Assembly (NCBI GenBank): GCA_004134985.1
Contig: REGQ01000064.1
Location: forward strand, 248,001 to 312,000
From: Paenibacillaceae bacterium
GTDB lineage: Bacteria; Bacillota; Bacilli; Paenibacillales; Paenibacillaceae
Direction of reading: 5' to 3'
Length of the DNA stretch: 64,000 nt
Made by a program: the position numbers and the translations under genes. This document shows positions 46,146 to 56,558 of this stretch, piece by piece. The notes beneath the pieces are model-generated. The model saw only the letters and a list, made by a program, of their open reading frames with translations, ran no database searches and had not been told where the DNA came from. Within the stretch, counting starts at the first letter, position 1, and each line of letters opens with the position of its first letter.

Positions 46146-47597
46146 TTACAAGGTATGCGCCGAATGTTTAAACATGTCCCCTCGCTGCTCGTATGACTTA
46201 AACATATCCCAGCTTGCACAGGCTGGTGACAAAAGCACAGTGTCACCTTCCCGGGCAAATGCAGCGGCGGCTTGTACAGCCGCAGACAGCGTCGCTTCGG
46301 CGCTATCTACAGGTTCGACCACTTCTACATCGGCTAAACCTGCCAGCTCCGCGACATGCTGCAATTTATGCCGTGTCTCGCCTAGCAAGACTATCGCCTT
46401 GATGCGATTTTTCAGCAGCGGCAGCAGCTCCATGTAATCGGAGCCGCGGTCAAGTCCCCCAGCAATCAGGACAATATCGCCCTTAAGCGATTGAACGGAC
46501 ATGATCGTTGCCGTCGGGTTGGTTGCTTTGGAGTCATTGTAGTAGTGGACGCCCTGCTTCGTGCATGTAAACTCCAGCCGGTGCTCCACCGCCCGGAAAT
46601 CCCGAAGCGGCCGCGCAAGCAGCGCCGGCGCTACGCCGGCAGCGAGACAGATCGCCGCTGCGGCCATCGCATTCGCCGCATTATGCTTGCCCGGAATTCC
46701 CAATTCATCAACTGCAACAATCGTATGCAGGGTGCCCTGGGAGTCCCGGTACATCATATGCCGCTGCGGCTCGCCCTGCTGGTCGCCGCCTGAGAGGTCA
46801 GCGCCAGCATAGGCTGCCGGATAAGGCGGCTCAATAAACACGCCTTCCTGCAGGCGCTCTGCAAGCGAGAACGGCAGCTTGCGGCCCGCACATTGCTCAG
46901 CCAACCGCCGGCAGATGGCGTCATCCCAATTGAAAACTGCGGTATCCTGCGGCCGCTGGTTGGCGAACAATTTGGCTTTGGAGGCAATGTAATCTGTCAT
47001 TCCGCCATGATAATCAAGATGGGTTTCAACGACGTTCAGCAGCGCCGCAATTCGGGGAGCAAAGTCAGTCGTTCCTTTTAACTGAAAACTGCTCAGTTCA
47101 GCAACGATCCAATCCCCTTCCTGCACCTCCTGTGCTGCCTCACATAGCGGTCTGCCGATATTCCCGGCAACGATCGCATGTATTCCCGCATCGGCAAGCA
47201 GTTCGCCGACCCAGGTCGTCGTTGTTGTTTTGCCGTTAGAGCCTGTAATACCGATCATTGGCGCAGTCGTCAGCTTGCCGGCAACCTCGACCTCCGTCAC
47301 GACCTCGATGCCCTGTGCGAGCGCATCCTGCACTGGCGGGACATGGTAGGGAATGCCGGGGTTTTTAACCAGCAGCTCGGTATCCGAGGTAACCAGCCCT
47401 TCCGGGTGGGAACCGCAAATCACTTCTATGCCTAATGTCTCAAGCTCTTCCGCTTCCGGGCATTGCTGCCGATCATTGCGGTCGTTCACCACGACAAGCG
47501 CTCCGGCATTGTGAAAAACTTTCGCAACGCTGACCCCGCTTCTCGCCAACCCGAGGACCACCACACGCTGATTCCGGTAAGTGGAAGGATGGTTCAT
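46146..47597 (-). CDS. murD: UDP-N-acetylmuramoyl-L-alanine--D-glutamate ligase
   Basis: A 483-residue Mur ligase, slightly long for MurD (about 450) because of a Gly/Asp-rich insert around residues 255-290 (DLSGGDQQGEPQR). ATP loop ITGSNGKTTTTTWV, substrate region SSFQL, and NDSKATNPTAT are conserved. It adds D-Glu to UDP-MurNAc-L-Ala. Located between mraY and spoVE as in Bacillus. Confidence 0.96.
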   Translation of the reverse strand: MNHPSTYRNQRVVVLGLARSGVSVAKVFHNAGALVVVNDRNDRQQCPEAEELETLGIEVICGSHPEGLVTSDTELLVKNPGIPYHVPPVQDALAQGIEVVTEVEVAGKLTTAPMIGITGSNGKTTTTTWVGELLADAGIHAIVAGNIGRPLCEAAQEVQEGDWIVAELSSFQLKGTTDFAPRIAALLNVVETHLDYHGGMTDYIASKAKLFANQRPQDTAVFNWDDAICRRLAEQCAGRKLPFSLAERLQEGVFIEPPYPAAYAGADLSGGDQQGEPQRHMMYRDSQGTLHTIVAVDELGIPGKHNAANAMAAAAICLAAGVAPALLARPLRDFRAVEHRLEFTCTKQGVHYYNDSKATNPTATIMSVQSLKGDIVLIAGGLDRGSDYMELLPLLKNRIKAIVLLGETRHKLQHVAELAGLADVEVVEPVDSAEATLSAAVQAAAAFAREGDTVLLSPACASWDMFKSYEQRGDMFKHSAHTL

Positions 47598-47625
47598 AAG
47601 TAGACAACTCCTTTTTCAACAAAGC

Positions 47626-48591
47626 TTATAATCCCCGCTGCAGCAGCAGGCCAAGACCTGCGAGCAGCAAGCCTACGAACCAGAACGTTGTAACGACACG
47701 CCATTCCGACCAGCCTGACAGCTCGAAGTGGTGGTGAATCGGACTCATTTTGAAAATTCGTTTGCGACGCAGCTTGAATGAGCCTACTTGCAGGACAACT
47801 GACAAAATCTCAATTACGAACACGCCGCCAATTACGATGAGCAGCAGCTCGGTTTTGGTCAAAATCGCAACTGCGGCAAATCCGCCACCGATGCCAAGCG
47901 AGCCCATATCGCCCATAAATACCTTTGCAGGATGGGCATTGAAAACGAGAAAGCCAAGAACGGCGCCGACCATCGCAGCTGCGAACACCGCCGATTCGTA
48001 CTCCGACAGCTGCAGTGCGATGAGGATGTAAGCCCCGAAAGCGAGGGCGCTGGTGCCGGAAAGCAGTCCATCGACACCATCGGTAAAGTTGACCGCATTG
48101 CTGGTTGCCAGCAGCATCAGGATAACGAACAAGTAGTAGAACCAGCCCAAATCGATGCCGCTCCAAGAGCTGCCCGGCAAGGTAACCACCGTACTGTGAT
48201 CCATTGAATACAGCAGTACGCATAAAATAATGGAAAATAACAATTGACCGCCCAGCTTCTGTCTGGCAGTTAAGCCGAGCGACCGTTTGAAAGCAATTTT
48301 AATATAGTCATCCAGAAACCCGACAAGCCCAAATCCGAGCGATGCGGTGAGCAGCACCCAGAAATCCGTCGTTTTATCGGAAAACTTCAGAAATGACAGG
48401 CAAAGCGCAATCATAATAATAATGCCGCCCATTGTCGGCGTCCCTTGTTTCTTCAAATGGCTTTGCGGGCCATCCGTACGAACCTCCTGCCCGAACTTCA
48501 ACCGGCGAAGCAGCGGGATGAACAAGGGCCCGAGAATAACGGCAAGCAGAAATGAAACAGCTATCGCGAGTAAAATGACCTTCATGTCCAT
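47626..48591 (-). CDS. mraY: Phospho-N-acetylmuramoyl-pentapeptide transferase
   Basis: A 321-residue, ten-helix membrane enzyme that moves phospho-MurNAc-pentapeptide to undecaprenyl phosphate, giving lipid I. GTPTMGGIII, the acidic FLDDYIKI, TDGVDGLLSGT and the carrier-binding SPIHHHFEL region are intact. ATG follows GGGGG. Confidence 0.97.
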   Translation of the reverse strand: MDMKVILLAIAVSFLLAVILGPLFIPLLRRLKFGQEVRTDGPQSHLKKQGTPTMGGIIIMIALCLSFLKFSDKTTDFWVLLTASLGFGLVGFLDDYIKIAFKRSLGLTARQKLGGQLLFSIILCVLLYSMDHSTVVTLPGSSWSGIDLGWFYYLFVILMLLATSNAVNFTDGVDGLLSGTSALAFGAYILIALQLSEYESAVFAAAMVGAVLGFLVFNAHPAKVFMGDMGSLGIGGGFAAVAILTKTELLLIVIGGVFVIEILSVVLQVGSFKLRRKRIFKMSPIHHHFELSGWSEWRVVTTFWFVGLLLAGLGLLLQRGL

Positions 48592-48606
48592 TGGTTTTCC
48601 CCCTCT

Positions 48607-50097
48607 CTACTTCTCCAGCGCCCGCACGACATCTTCCATCCGCATGCCGCGCGAGCCTTTGACGAGCACAAGATCATTCGGCTGCAGCCAACTTCTCAGC
48701 GAAGCGGCCAAAGCCGCCTTATCCTCGAAATGACATACCGCCCCGTCCGCAAACTGCGGAGCGGCCGATTCAGAAGCAAAGCGGCTTAAAGGACCGTAAA
48801 ACAGCACTCGGTCCGCCTTGCTCGGTGTAATATAGCGGCCAACCGACCGATGAAGCTCAGCTTCTTCCGGCCCGAGCTCCAGCATATCGCCAAGCACCAG
48901 CCACTTGCAGCCGAATCCTTCCAACTGCTCCGCCATGTCGATTGCCGCCTTCATTGCTGTAGGACTCGCATTGTACGCATCATTAAGCAATGTCGCGCCA
49001 TTAAATGCGTCAATCTGTTCAATCCGCATTGCACTGAGCTTTAAACCTGCAAGCCCCTCCCGGATACGATCAACCGGCACCCCCATGTTCCAGCCAATGG
49101 CGATCGCCGCAGCTGCATTCATCACATTGTGCACGCCTGGCACCGGAATGCGCCAATCAGCCTGTGAGATGTCATGCGCAGCAGCTGTTCGCTCTTCCGC
49201 GGACGAGGCGCCTGGCCCCTCAGACGGCTCTGAGGGAGAGACACTTACGGCTGAAACCGCGGCCTTCAGTTTGAAACTTGCGCCTGCCGCCTCAATTGCT
49301 GCACCTGCCACCTGCCAACTGCAAGTGTCGCCAAGTCCGAATGATTGAAGACTGACCGCCTCCTGCACAAAGCCTTCCTTGCCGAGCCCTTCCTGCAGCA
49401 GCGGCTCATCGCCATTGTAAATGATCACGCCATGCGGCCTGACACTCTCAGCCAGTTCCAGCTTGGCGGCAGCAATGCCTGCCCGCGAACCAAGCTGCAG
49501 CAGGTGCGCATCGCCGATATTGGTAATGACAGCATAGTCGGGATGGGCAATGGCGGCCAGCTCGGCGATTTCGCCAAACCCGCTCATCCCCATCTCCAGC
49601 ACCAGAACCTCTGTCTGCTGATCCATTTCGAGAATGGTCAATGGGAGACCAATATGGTTATTGAAATTGCCAGCGGTCTTGTGTACGCGAAAAACGGTGG
49701 CGAGCACAGCCGCCACCATATCCTTCGTTGTCGTCTTGCCGTTGCTGCCCGTAATGCCGATTACCTGCACAGGCAATTCCAGCCGATATGCTGCAGCCAA
49801 CTGCTGCAGCGCAGCCAATGGATCAGCAACCAGCACCAAATTCCAGTCCGCCAATTCAGGAGGAACCGGCCGCTCCTGCTGCCAAAGCGAAGCCGCTGCC
49901 CCTTGCTCGCGCGCCACTGCCGCAAAATCATGACCATCAAACCGTTCACCGCTCAGCGGAACAAACAGGCGTCCCGCCCCCGCTTTCCGTGAATCAGTCG
50001 TTACTCCTGCAAAGTTTGCTTGCGCTGTTTTCTCATCGCCAGCAAACAATGTTCCTCCGCACAACACGGCAAGTTCTCCAATTGTTTTCGTAATCAC
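48607..50097 (-). CDS. murF: UDP-N-acetylmuramoyl-tripeptide--D-alanyl-D-alanine ligase
   Basis: A 496-residue Mur ligase that adds D-Ala-D-Ala. ATP loop ITGSNGKTTTKDMVAAVL and ILNDAYNASPTAMKAA-like motif are conserved. An Ala/Ser/Glu-rich insert of about 35 residues lies near 283-318, inside the central domain, and explains the extra length. The start is GTG, overlapping the murE stop (GTGA). Confidence 0.96.
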   Translation of the reverse strand: MITKTIGELAVLCGGTLFAGDEKTAQANFAGVTTDSRKAGAGRLFVPLSGERFDGHDFAAVAREQGAAASLWQQERPVPPELADWNLVLVADPLAALQQLAAAYRLELPVQVIGITGSNGKTTTKDMVAAVLATVFRVHKTAGNFNNHIGLPLTILEMDQQTEVLVLEMGMSGFGEIAELAAIAHPDYAVITNIGDAHLLQLGSRAGIAAAKLELAESVRPHGVIIYNGDEPLLQEGLGKEGFVQEAVSLQSFGLGDTCSWQVAGAAIEAAGASFKLKAAVSAVSVSPSEPSEGPGASSAEERTAAAHDISQADWRIPVPGVHNVMNAAAAIAIGWNMGVPVDRIREGLAGLKLSAMRIEQIDAFNGATLLNDAYNASPTAMKAAIDMAEQLEGFGCKWLVLGDMLELGPEEAELHRSVGRYITPSKADRVLFYGPLSRFASESAAPQFADGAVCHFEDKAALAASLRSWLQPNDLVLVKGSRGMRMEDVVRALEK

Positions 50098-51587
50098 GCC
50101 AACAAACTCCTTATCGCTTCTTTGGCTGCCATCCGATCATCAAAATCAAAGGTTTGCAGGCCAATGATCTGATAAGTTTCGTGACCTTTCCCCGCAATCA
50201 ATACTACATCTTCCGGGCTTGCCATTTCAACCGCTTTTTGTATTGCTTCCCGCCGATCAACAATCAGATCGTAGCGTTCTTGCGAAACCTCGTCTATTTT
50301 CAAACCGTTTTCGATATCATCCAAAATCCGCAGCGGGTCCTCGGTTCTCGGGTTGTCGGAAGTGACGAACAGATGATCCGCATAACGGGCCGCAATCTGC
50401 CCCATCAGCGGGCGTTTGGTCCGATCCCGGTCTCCACCGCAGCCGAATACGCACAGGACGCGGCCAACTGCGCACTCCTTGACAGCAGCCAGCACATTTT
50501 CCAAGCCATCCGGCGTATGCGCATAATCCACAATGACTGCATAAGGCTGACCGGCATCCACCGATTCGACACGGCCCGGAACACCGGGAAGCTTCTCCAG
50601 CGAAGCCTTGATCGTTTCCAGCGGAATACCTTCAATCAGCCCCGCTGCAATTGCCGCCAACGCGTTGTATACGTTGAACTTGCCGACCATTCGCAGCGCG
50701 ATGTCCACGCTTCCCCTGAACGTGCTTACCTGAAACGACGTTCCACGCGCGGTGATGCGAATCGCGCTGGCTCTCACATCGGCTTCATGATCCACGCCAT
50801 AAGTTATCACTTCGGCGGCCGTCTGCCGCGCAAACGCAGCGCTTGCCGGATCATCGGCATTCAATACGGCATAGGCATGCTCGCTCCCACCCGATTTCTC
50901 TGAGTGATAACTGTTGCCAAGCCGGGAGAACAACAATCCCTTGGCTGCCTGATATTGTTCCATCGTATGATGATAATCAAGATGATCCTGTGTCAGATTC
51001 GTAAAGATCGCCGTCTTATAGGCAACCCCCTTAACCCGGCCCTGTTCAAGGGCATGAGAGGAAACCTCCATGACACAATAATCTGTTTGTCTTACAACCA
51101 TATCCGCCAAATACCGCTGGAGATCAAGCGCTTCGGGCGTCGTACCTTTCATCGGCAGCGCTTGGCCGTCATAACGCATTTCAATCGTGCCAATGACGCC
51201 GGCGCGATGTCCTGCGTCATGCAGCAGTTGCTCCAGCAAATAGGTGATCGTCGTTTTGCCATTTGTGCCGGTGATACCGATCATCTTGAGCTGCTGTGAC
51301 GGGTGATTGAAGAAATGATCGGCAAACATCGCCATAGCCAGCCGGCTGTCCTTCACCACGATCTGCGGTACCGCAAGCGGCAGCTCACGCTGCACGACCA
51401 GTGCCGCAGCGCCTCTGGCGACCGCTTCCGGAGCAAAATCATGCCCATCCTGCGTATGGCCCGGCAAGCAAATAAACAAATCACCGGGCCCTACGTCGCG
51501 TGAATCAATTTTAACATCTATAATTGCCGTATCTTCTCCCACGAGCCGCGCTGTCGTTAATATATTCGCAAACTCCTTTAGTTGCAC
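50094..51587 (-). CDS. murE: UDP-N-acetylmuramoyl-tripeptide synthetase
   Basis: A 497-residue Mur ligase. ATP loop GITGTNGKTTITYLL. The motif that selects the third residue reads SDNPRTEDP, that is DNPR, the form typical of meso-diaminopimelate-adding enzymes. This fits dapL in the same window and Gram-positive A1-gamma peptidoglycan. GTG start behind AAGGAGG. Confidence 0.97.
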   Translation of the reverse strand: MQLKEFANILTTARLVGEDTAIIDVKIDSRDVGPGDLFICLPGHTQDGHDFAPEAVARGAAALVVQRELPLAVPQIVVKDSRLAMAMFADHFFNHPSQQLKMIGITGTNGKTTITYLLEQLLHDAGHRAGVIGTIEMRYDGQALPMKGTTPEALDLQRYLADMVVRQTDYCVMEVSSHALEQGRVKGVAYKTAIFTNLTQDHLDYHHTMEQYQAAKGLLFSRLGNSYHSEKSGGSEHAYAVLNADDPASAAFARQTAAEVITYGVDHEADVRASAIRITARGTSFQVSTFRGSVDIALRMVGKFNVYNALAAIAAGLIEGIPLETIKASLEKLPGVPGRVESVDAGQPYAVIVDYAHTPDGLENVLAAVKECAVGRVLCVFGCGGDRDRTKRPLMGQIAARYADHLFVTSDNPRTEDPLRILDDIENGLKIDEVSQERYDLIVDRREAIQKAVEMASPEDVVLIAGKGHETYQIIGLQTFDFDDRMAAKEAIRSLLA

Positions 51588-51637
51588 AGCCGTCGCCTCC
51601 TTCCCATGATGCTCTATTGCTTATTATATAATTATAG

Positions 51638-53578
51638 TCAATGCTCATCCGTTTCAACATCCCCTGCGCCTAAATAAACGCGAATGGTTGAACCGCGCTC
51701 CACACGAGCGCCGGCCGCAGGCGCCTGCTGAATAACCGTATTGCCTGTGCCTGCCGAGACGAGATTGAAATTCATATTCAAATCTTCATAGATATGCGAT
51801 ACCGTTCTGCCAACAAGGTTGGGCACAACGACAATGGGCGTTTCTCCGTATTTGTAGTTCTTCTCAAGCTGATTTTCACGCGGAGGCACCCCGAGGGCAC
51901 CGAGCGCATCTGCCATAATATTCCGAACAATTGGGGCTGCGATCAGCCCGCCAAACTGCAGTCCTTGAGGGTTATCCACCGCCACATAAACGACCAGCTG
52001 CGGGTCATCAGCAGGCGCAAAGCCGACAAAGGATACAATATGCTCTGTTGTGGAATAACGTCCATTGATGACCTTTTGCGCTGTGCCCGTTTTTCCGCCC
52101 ACACGATAGCCGTCAATGAAGGCGTTGCGTCCTGTCCCTTTGGCTACCACGCTTTCCAGCGCTTCCCGCACCTCCTTGGACGTTTCCTCGGAGATGACTC
52201 TGCGCACCTGCTCCGGCTCCAGCGTTTCGACTGTCTTCCCGGTAACCGGATCGATCCACGCTTTGGCAACGTGCGGCTTATACAGAACCCCGCCATTAAT
52301 GGCTGCGGAAACGGCAGCAACTTGTTGAATCGGAGTAACCGATACACCCTGCCCAAAGGCGGTCGTCGCCAGCTCGACAGGACCGACCTGGCTTAATTTA
52401 AAGAGAATCCCGCTTGCTTCCCCCTGCATATCGACACCAGTTTTTGTACCAAATCCAAAATTTCGGATATATTCAAACAACGTTTCTTTTCCAAGCCGAT
52501 TGCCGAGTGTGACAAAACCCGGGTTACAGGAATTTTCCACAACTTCAAGAAAAGTTTGCGATCCGTGCCCGCCCTTTTTCCAGCAGCGCAGCCGTGCTCC
52601 CCCAACTTCAATATGGCCGGGATCAAAGAACCGCTCGTGTTTCAAATCCACTTTATTTTCCTCAAGCGCAGCGGACAATGTAATAATTTTAAAGGTTGAG
52701 CCCGGCTCATATGTCATCCAGATCGGCAGATTGCGGTTGTAAATTTCCGAGGGAACTTCACGAAACTTCTCCGGCTCATAGGAAGGACGGCTCGCCATCC
52801 CTACAATTTCGCCATTTTGCGGATTCATGGCAATAGCTATAATGCTGTTCGCCTGAAACTGCAGCATGGCCTGATCCAGTTCGCGCTCCATGATCGTCTG
52901 TACCTGCTTGTCGATGGTGAGTTGCAAATTCAACCCATCCCTCGGCTGACGATACGCGTCGGAAGAACCCGGCAATTGCCGACCGGCGGCGTCCGACAAA
53001 AACGAGACACTTCCGGCAATCCCTCTCAGTCGCTCATCATAAGTCAATTCAACGCCCGTAAGGCCCTGATTGTCAATGCCGGTAAATCCGAGTACATGAG
53101 CGGCCAGATTCCCGTAAGGATAATATCGCTTGTTGTCCTCTGCCACAACGATGCCCGGCAAGTTCAGCTCTCTTATCTCCTGGGCTTTGTCGGTAGTAAT
53201 TTTTCGCCCGCCCGGACTGAGACTGACAATATATTGTTTCTTCGTAATTAATGCCAACAATTTTTCTTCCGACATGTCCAGCGCAGCTGCAAGCTTGGCA
53301 GCCGTTGATTTGGCATCCTTAACCTGGACAGGGATCGCCATAATCGTAGGTGAACTAATATTGTAAGCCAGCTTCTCACCCTTGCTGTCGAGAATCTCGC
53401 CCCGCTTGGCAATATGAGGAATTTCTCTCCGCCAGGAATCCTCCGCCCGTTCGGACAGCTCGCTTCCCTTGACAATTTGAACATATCCCAGCCGAGCAGC
53501 GAGCGCCCCGAAGAGCAGCAGCATAAATACCAGAGCGGTGAACAAGCGCCGCCTTACCGTAACACTGGAGACTTTCAC
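51638..53578 (-). CDS. spoVD: Sporulation penicillin-binding protein SpoVD
   Basis: 646 residues from GTG at 53578 (GGGAGGGGG 7 bases upstream), the same length as B. subtilis SpoVD. One N-terminal membrane helix, a dimerisation domain, a transpeptidase domain (YEPGSTFKIITLSAA with Ser-x-x-Lys; VGGKTGTAQKV), and a single C-terminal PASTA domain (VVVPNLVGRTVSHIY...). Class B PBP that cross-links spore cortex together with SpoVE. Its presence beside pbpB supports an endospore former. Confidence 0.95.
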   Translation of the reverse strand: MKVSSVTVRRRLFTALVFMLLLFGALAARLGYVQIVKGSELSERAEDSWRREIPHIAKRGEILDSKGEKLAYNISSPTIMAIPVQVKDAKSTAAKLAAALDMSEEKLLALITKKQYIVSLSPGGRKITTDKAQEIRELNLPGIVVAEDNKRYYPYGNLAAHVLGFTGIDNQGLTGVELTYDERLRGIAGSVSFLSDAAGRQLPGSSDAYRQPRDGLNLQLTIDKQVQTIMERELDQAMLQFQANSIIAIAMNPQNGEIVGMASRPSYEPEKFREVPSEIYNRNLPIWMTYEPGSTFKIITLSAALEENKVDLKHERFFDPGHIEVGGARLRCWKKGGHGSQTFLEVVENSCNPGFVTLGNRLGKETLFEYIRNFGFGTKTGVDMQGEASGILFKLSQVGPVELATTAFGQGVSVTPIQQVAAVSAAINGGVLYKPHVAKAWIDPVTGKTVETLEPEQVRRVISEETSKEVREALESVVAKGTGRNAFIDGYRVGGKTGTAQKVINGRYSTTEHIVSFVGFAPADDPQLVVYVAVDNPQGLQFGGLIAAPIVRNIMADALGALGVPPRENQLEKNYKYGETPIVVVPNLVGRTVSHIYEDLNMNFNLVSAGTGNTVIQQAPAAGARVERGSTIRVYLGAGDVETDEH

Positions 53579-53700
53579 TTCTCTTCCCCCTCCCGAACGA
53601 CGGCTCATGACGCGCATGAGAAAGTCGCTTTCATTCCAGCCTATTCGGGACAACCGGGGGATAGAACAAGCTTGTAGCCAGGCCGGAAGCAATCTATGGA

Positions 53701-56055
53701 TTACACGTCGGGATCATCTGCATCCGCATTGGGATCGTTGGCGCCAGACTCATCGCCGTTATTCTGATCTTCCGTTGTCGATGAATTGTCGCCGGTGTCT
53801 GAATCGCCATCCGAGTCCGGGTTGCCTGCAGCGCCATCGGTTTCTTCATCCGTATCATTCAACTCGTCTGCTGGCAAATCTTCAAGCTTGACATCGGGCG
53901 GAGCGAGCCTCAGCCTCAGTACCGCTTCCCCGTTGACTTTATCCTGGGTTTGCGACACCACATAACCTTCGCCTTCCATCACACAGCGCACATCGAGCAG
54001 TGAACATACTTCAAGCGCATCGCGCAAGGAGATGCCTGTCATATCCGGAATGGCAATTTGCTTGCGCTCCTCCGTGATGAGATAAATCCGCTGGTTGGTC
54101 GGCACAATGGTGCCTGCCTTCGGAATTTGCTGCAGCACCGTCTTTCCTTTACCTACAGTATCATACGACAGAGAACGCTGCTTCAACTCGTTTTGCGCCT
54201 GCACGGTGTTCAGATCCATCAGATCAGGCACTGCAATCGTCCGCTTGCGGTTGGCGGTCACTTCGCCGTCTTCGCCCTCATGAATTACGCTTGTCGGCGC
54301 TACGCCCAGATGGCGCAAACTCTTCTCTACGATTTGTTTGAATACCGGCGCAGCTACCTTACCGCCTCCGGCGTAGCGGTCATTTGGTTCGTCAACAACG
54401 ACATAGACAACAATTTTCGGATCTTCTACCGGAGCGTAGCCGATAAACGAAACGACAAACTTGTTGGTCGAATATTCTTTACTACCCGATATAACCTTTT
54501 GGGCCGTACCGGTTTTGCCGGCTACGCGATAGCCCTCAATAAAAGCATTTTTCCCTGTTCCGATTTCTTTGTCGGATACGACCTGCTCCAAATACTCACT
54601 AACCTCGCGCGAGGTTTTCTCCGAAATGACCTGACGGACCATCTTCGGCTGTGTTGTGACAACTTCTTTGGTGATCGGGTCTTCTATTGATTTCACAAGT
54701 ATTGGTTCCATCAGCCTGCCGCCATTGGCGACAGCTGCGACAGCAGCAACCTGCTGGAGCGGTGTAACCTGAACCCGCCCTTGACCGTATGTAGCCGTAG
54801 CGACTTCGGTTTTAATATTAAAGTTAAAGTTAACTAATCCGGATACTTCTCCAGGAAGTTCGATACCTGTTTTTTTAGAGAATCCAAAATTTTGAATATA
54901 CTCCATTAATTTAGCCGCGCCCATCTTCTCATATCCCAACTTGACGAACGCGAGGTTACTGGAATGTTTCAGGCCGTCCAAATAAGAGATTTCTCCCCAA
55001 CCATAGCTATTGTGATCGCTAATTTTCGATTTGCCCAAATACATTGTACCTGACATGTAAGTATCCTCGGGATCGAAAATGCCTTCCTGAACCGCCCCGG
55101 CAAGCGTCACAATTTTAAAGGTGGAGCCAGGCTCATACAGCGAGCGAACCGCATGGTTGGCGAACCCTTCCGGATTTGCCTCCCAATATACATTCGGATT
55201 AAAATCCGGATAATTGGCCATACCGAGAATTTCCATTGTATTCGGATCAGCGGCAATAGCTGTCGCGCTTTTCGGCTTGTATTTCTCGGTCACTTCTTTT
55301 AATGCCTCTTCAATATACCATTGAATGTCGGTATCAATCGTCAATTTCAGATTTTTCCCGTCCTTCGCCGGCTTGTATTCCAACTGCCCGTCAGCCAGTT
55401 GCAGTCGCTTGCCATCCTTTTCATATTTGATGAGACCGTCTTCTCCCCTGAGTTGTTCATCATAAAATAATTCCAGTCCATATCTTGCTTCGTCTGTTTT
55501 TTGCATATAACCCAAAACATGCGAAGCAAGTGTGTTTTTCGGGTAATAGCGTTTCTGCTGCTTCAGAAGATAGACTCCGACGCTTCCTTTCTCACCGGTC
55601 TTCTTGCGCAGTTCATCTGCTAGTTCCTCCACCTTGTCAGCGAGCTCCCGGTCGATCTTCCAACCCTCGCTGTGCACTTCGCGCTGCACGACATAGTCGA
55701 CTCCGTTTTCCCGCTTCTTGTTTACATCTTCCTGCAGCTTGACAATCGGTTTGCCCAAAATTTGATGCAGCCCGTTAACGACATCATCCTCAATTTTCAA
55801 TTCATGAATGCGCTTTGGATTAATGGCCACCGTATAGGCAGGCACATCCATTGCCAGCAAATTTCCGTTGCGGTCAGCAATCGTGCCGCGGGAGGCGATG
55901 ATCGGTTCTGAGGTGACCCATGTCTTGCGCGCTTCGCCGAGCCAGAAATCCGCATGTACAACTTGAACAACATATACTCTTCCCAGCAGGACGGCAAAAA
56001 GGAGGGTTATGACCCCTCCGACCAGCAGCGTACGTAATTTAATCCGTTTTGTCAT
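53701..56055 (-). CDS. pbpB: Division penicillin-binding protein PBP2B (FtsI-type), long acidic tail
   Basis: A 784-residue class B PBP required for septal wall synthesis. One membrane helix (about 9-31), pedestal domain, transpeptidase with Ser311-x-x-Lys314 (EPGSTFKIV), Ser-Ser-Asn at 365-367 and Lys-Thr-Gly at 514-516, then two PASTA domains (about 605-720). The last 55 residues are an acidic Asp/Glu/Asn/Ser tail not usual in Bacillus PBP2B. Encoded between ftsL and spoVD. Confidence 0.95.
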   Translation of the reverse strand: MTKRIKLRTLLVGGVITLLFAVLLGRVYVVQVVHADFWLGEARKTWVTSEPIIASRGTIADRNGNLLAMDVPAYTVAINPKRIHELKIEDDVVNGLHQILGKPIVKLQEDVNKKRENGVDYVVQREVHSEGWKIDRELADKVEELADELRKKTGEKGSVGVYLLKQQKRYYPKNTLASHVLGYMQKTDEARYGLELFYDEQLRGEDGLIKYEKDGKRLQLADGQLEYKPAKDGKNLKLTIDTDIQWYIEEALKEVTEKYKPKSATAIAADPNTMEILGMANYPDFNPNVYWEANPEGFANHAVRSLYEPGSTFKIVTLAGAVQEGIFDPEDTYMSGTMYLGKSKISDHNSYGWGEISYLDGLKHSSNLAFVKLGYEKMGAAKLMEYIQNFGFSKKTGIELPGEVSGLVNFNFNIKTEVATATYGQGRVQVTPLQQVAAVAAVANGGRLMEPILVKSIEDPITKEVVTTQPKMVRQVISEKTSREVSEYLEQVVSDKEIGTGKNAFIEGYRVAGKTGTAQKVISGSKEYSTNKFVVSFIGYAPVEDPKIVVYVVVDEPNDRYAGGGKVAAPVFKQIVEKSLRHLGVAPTSVIHEGEDGEVTANRKRTIAVPDLMDLNTVQAQNELKQRSLSYDTVGKGKTVLQQIPKAGTIVPTNQRIYLITEERKQIAIPDMTGISLRDALEVCSLLDVRCVMEGEGYVVSQTQDKVNGEAVLRLRLAPPDVKLEDLPADELNDTDEETDGAAGNPDSDGDSDTGDNSSTTEDQNNGDESGANDPNADADDPDV

Positions 56056-56065
56056 GGCAGCACCT

Positions 56066-56464
56066 CTACTCTGCCATTGCAGTCTGACCAGAAGCTTTTT
56101 CGACTTCCAGCGTAATGGTGCTATCAGACTGCACCATGCCTGCTTCCAGCGCCTTGCTGCGAATTACATCAGGATCGCTCAACTGCTCAACTTTCTTCTG
56201 CAGCTCTTTCATTTCAACCGCCATCGCGTCTTGTTGACTGGTCATCTCACGGATATCGAGGTTCATCTGATAAATCTGCGCATACTTCAGTATTATCGTG
56301 CCCGCTATAATGACGCATGCCACTATTGTAAACATATACAACAGCTTTTCTTGAACAGACAGCGTCTTGCGACGGACAATGACGCGTTTCTTCTCTCGTA
56401 CAATCTCTTTTTCTTCAGGACGTTTGTTAGGCTGAAGCGCCAGATTGCCATGCATATAGGACAT
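56066..56464 (-). CDS. ftsL: Cell division protein FtsL
   Basis: A 132-residue protein: a basic cytoplasmic N-terminus (EIVREKKRVIVRRKT), one membrane helix (about 42-62), and an extracellular coiled coil (about 70-115). Partner of DivIB and DivIC. Sequence conservation in FtsL is low, so the call rests on topology, length and position between rsmH and pbpB. Confidence 0.9.
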   Translation of the reverse strand: MSYMHGNLALQPNKRPEEKEIVREKKRVIVRRKTLSVQEKLLYMFTIVACVIIAGTIILKYAQIYQMNLDIREMTSQQDAMAVEMKELQKKVEQLSDPDVIRSKALEAGMVQSDSTITLEVEKASGQTAMAE

Positions 56465-56558
56465 TAATTATTCCCCCTCTTTCCGTTTGAATTGTGCGTG
56501 CTGTACTCTGCGGATTAACGCGGCTCACCCATCTCTTTTTGGCTGTTGGCTTGGCAAG

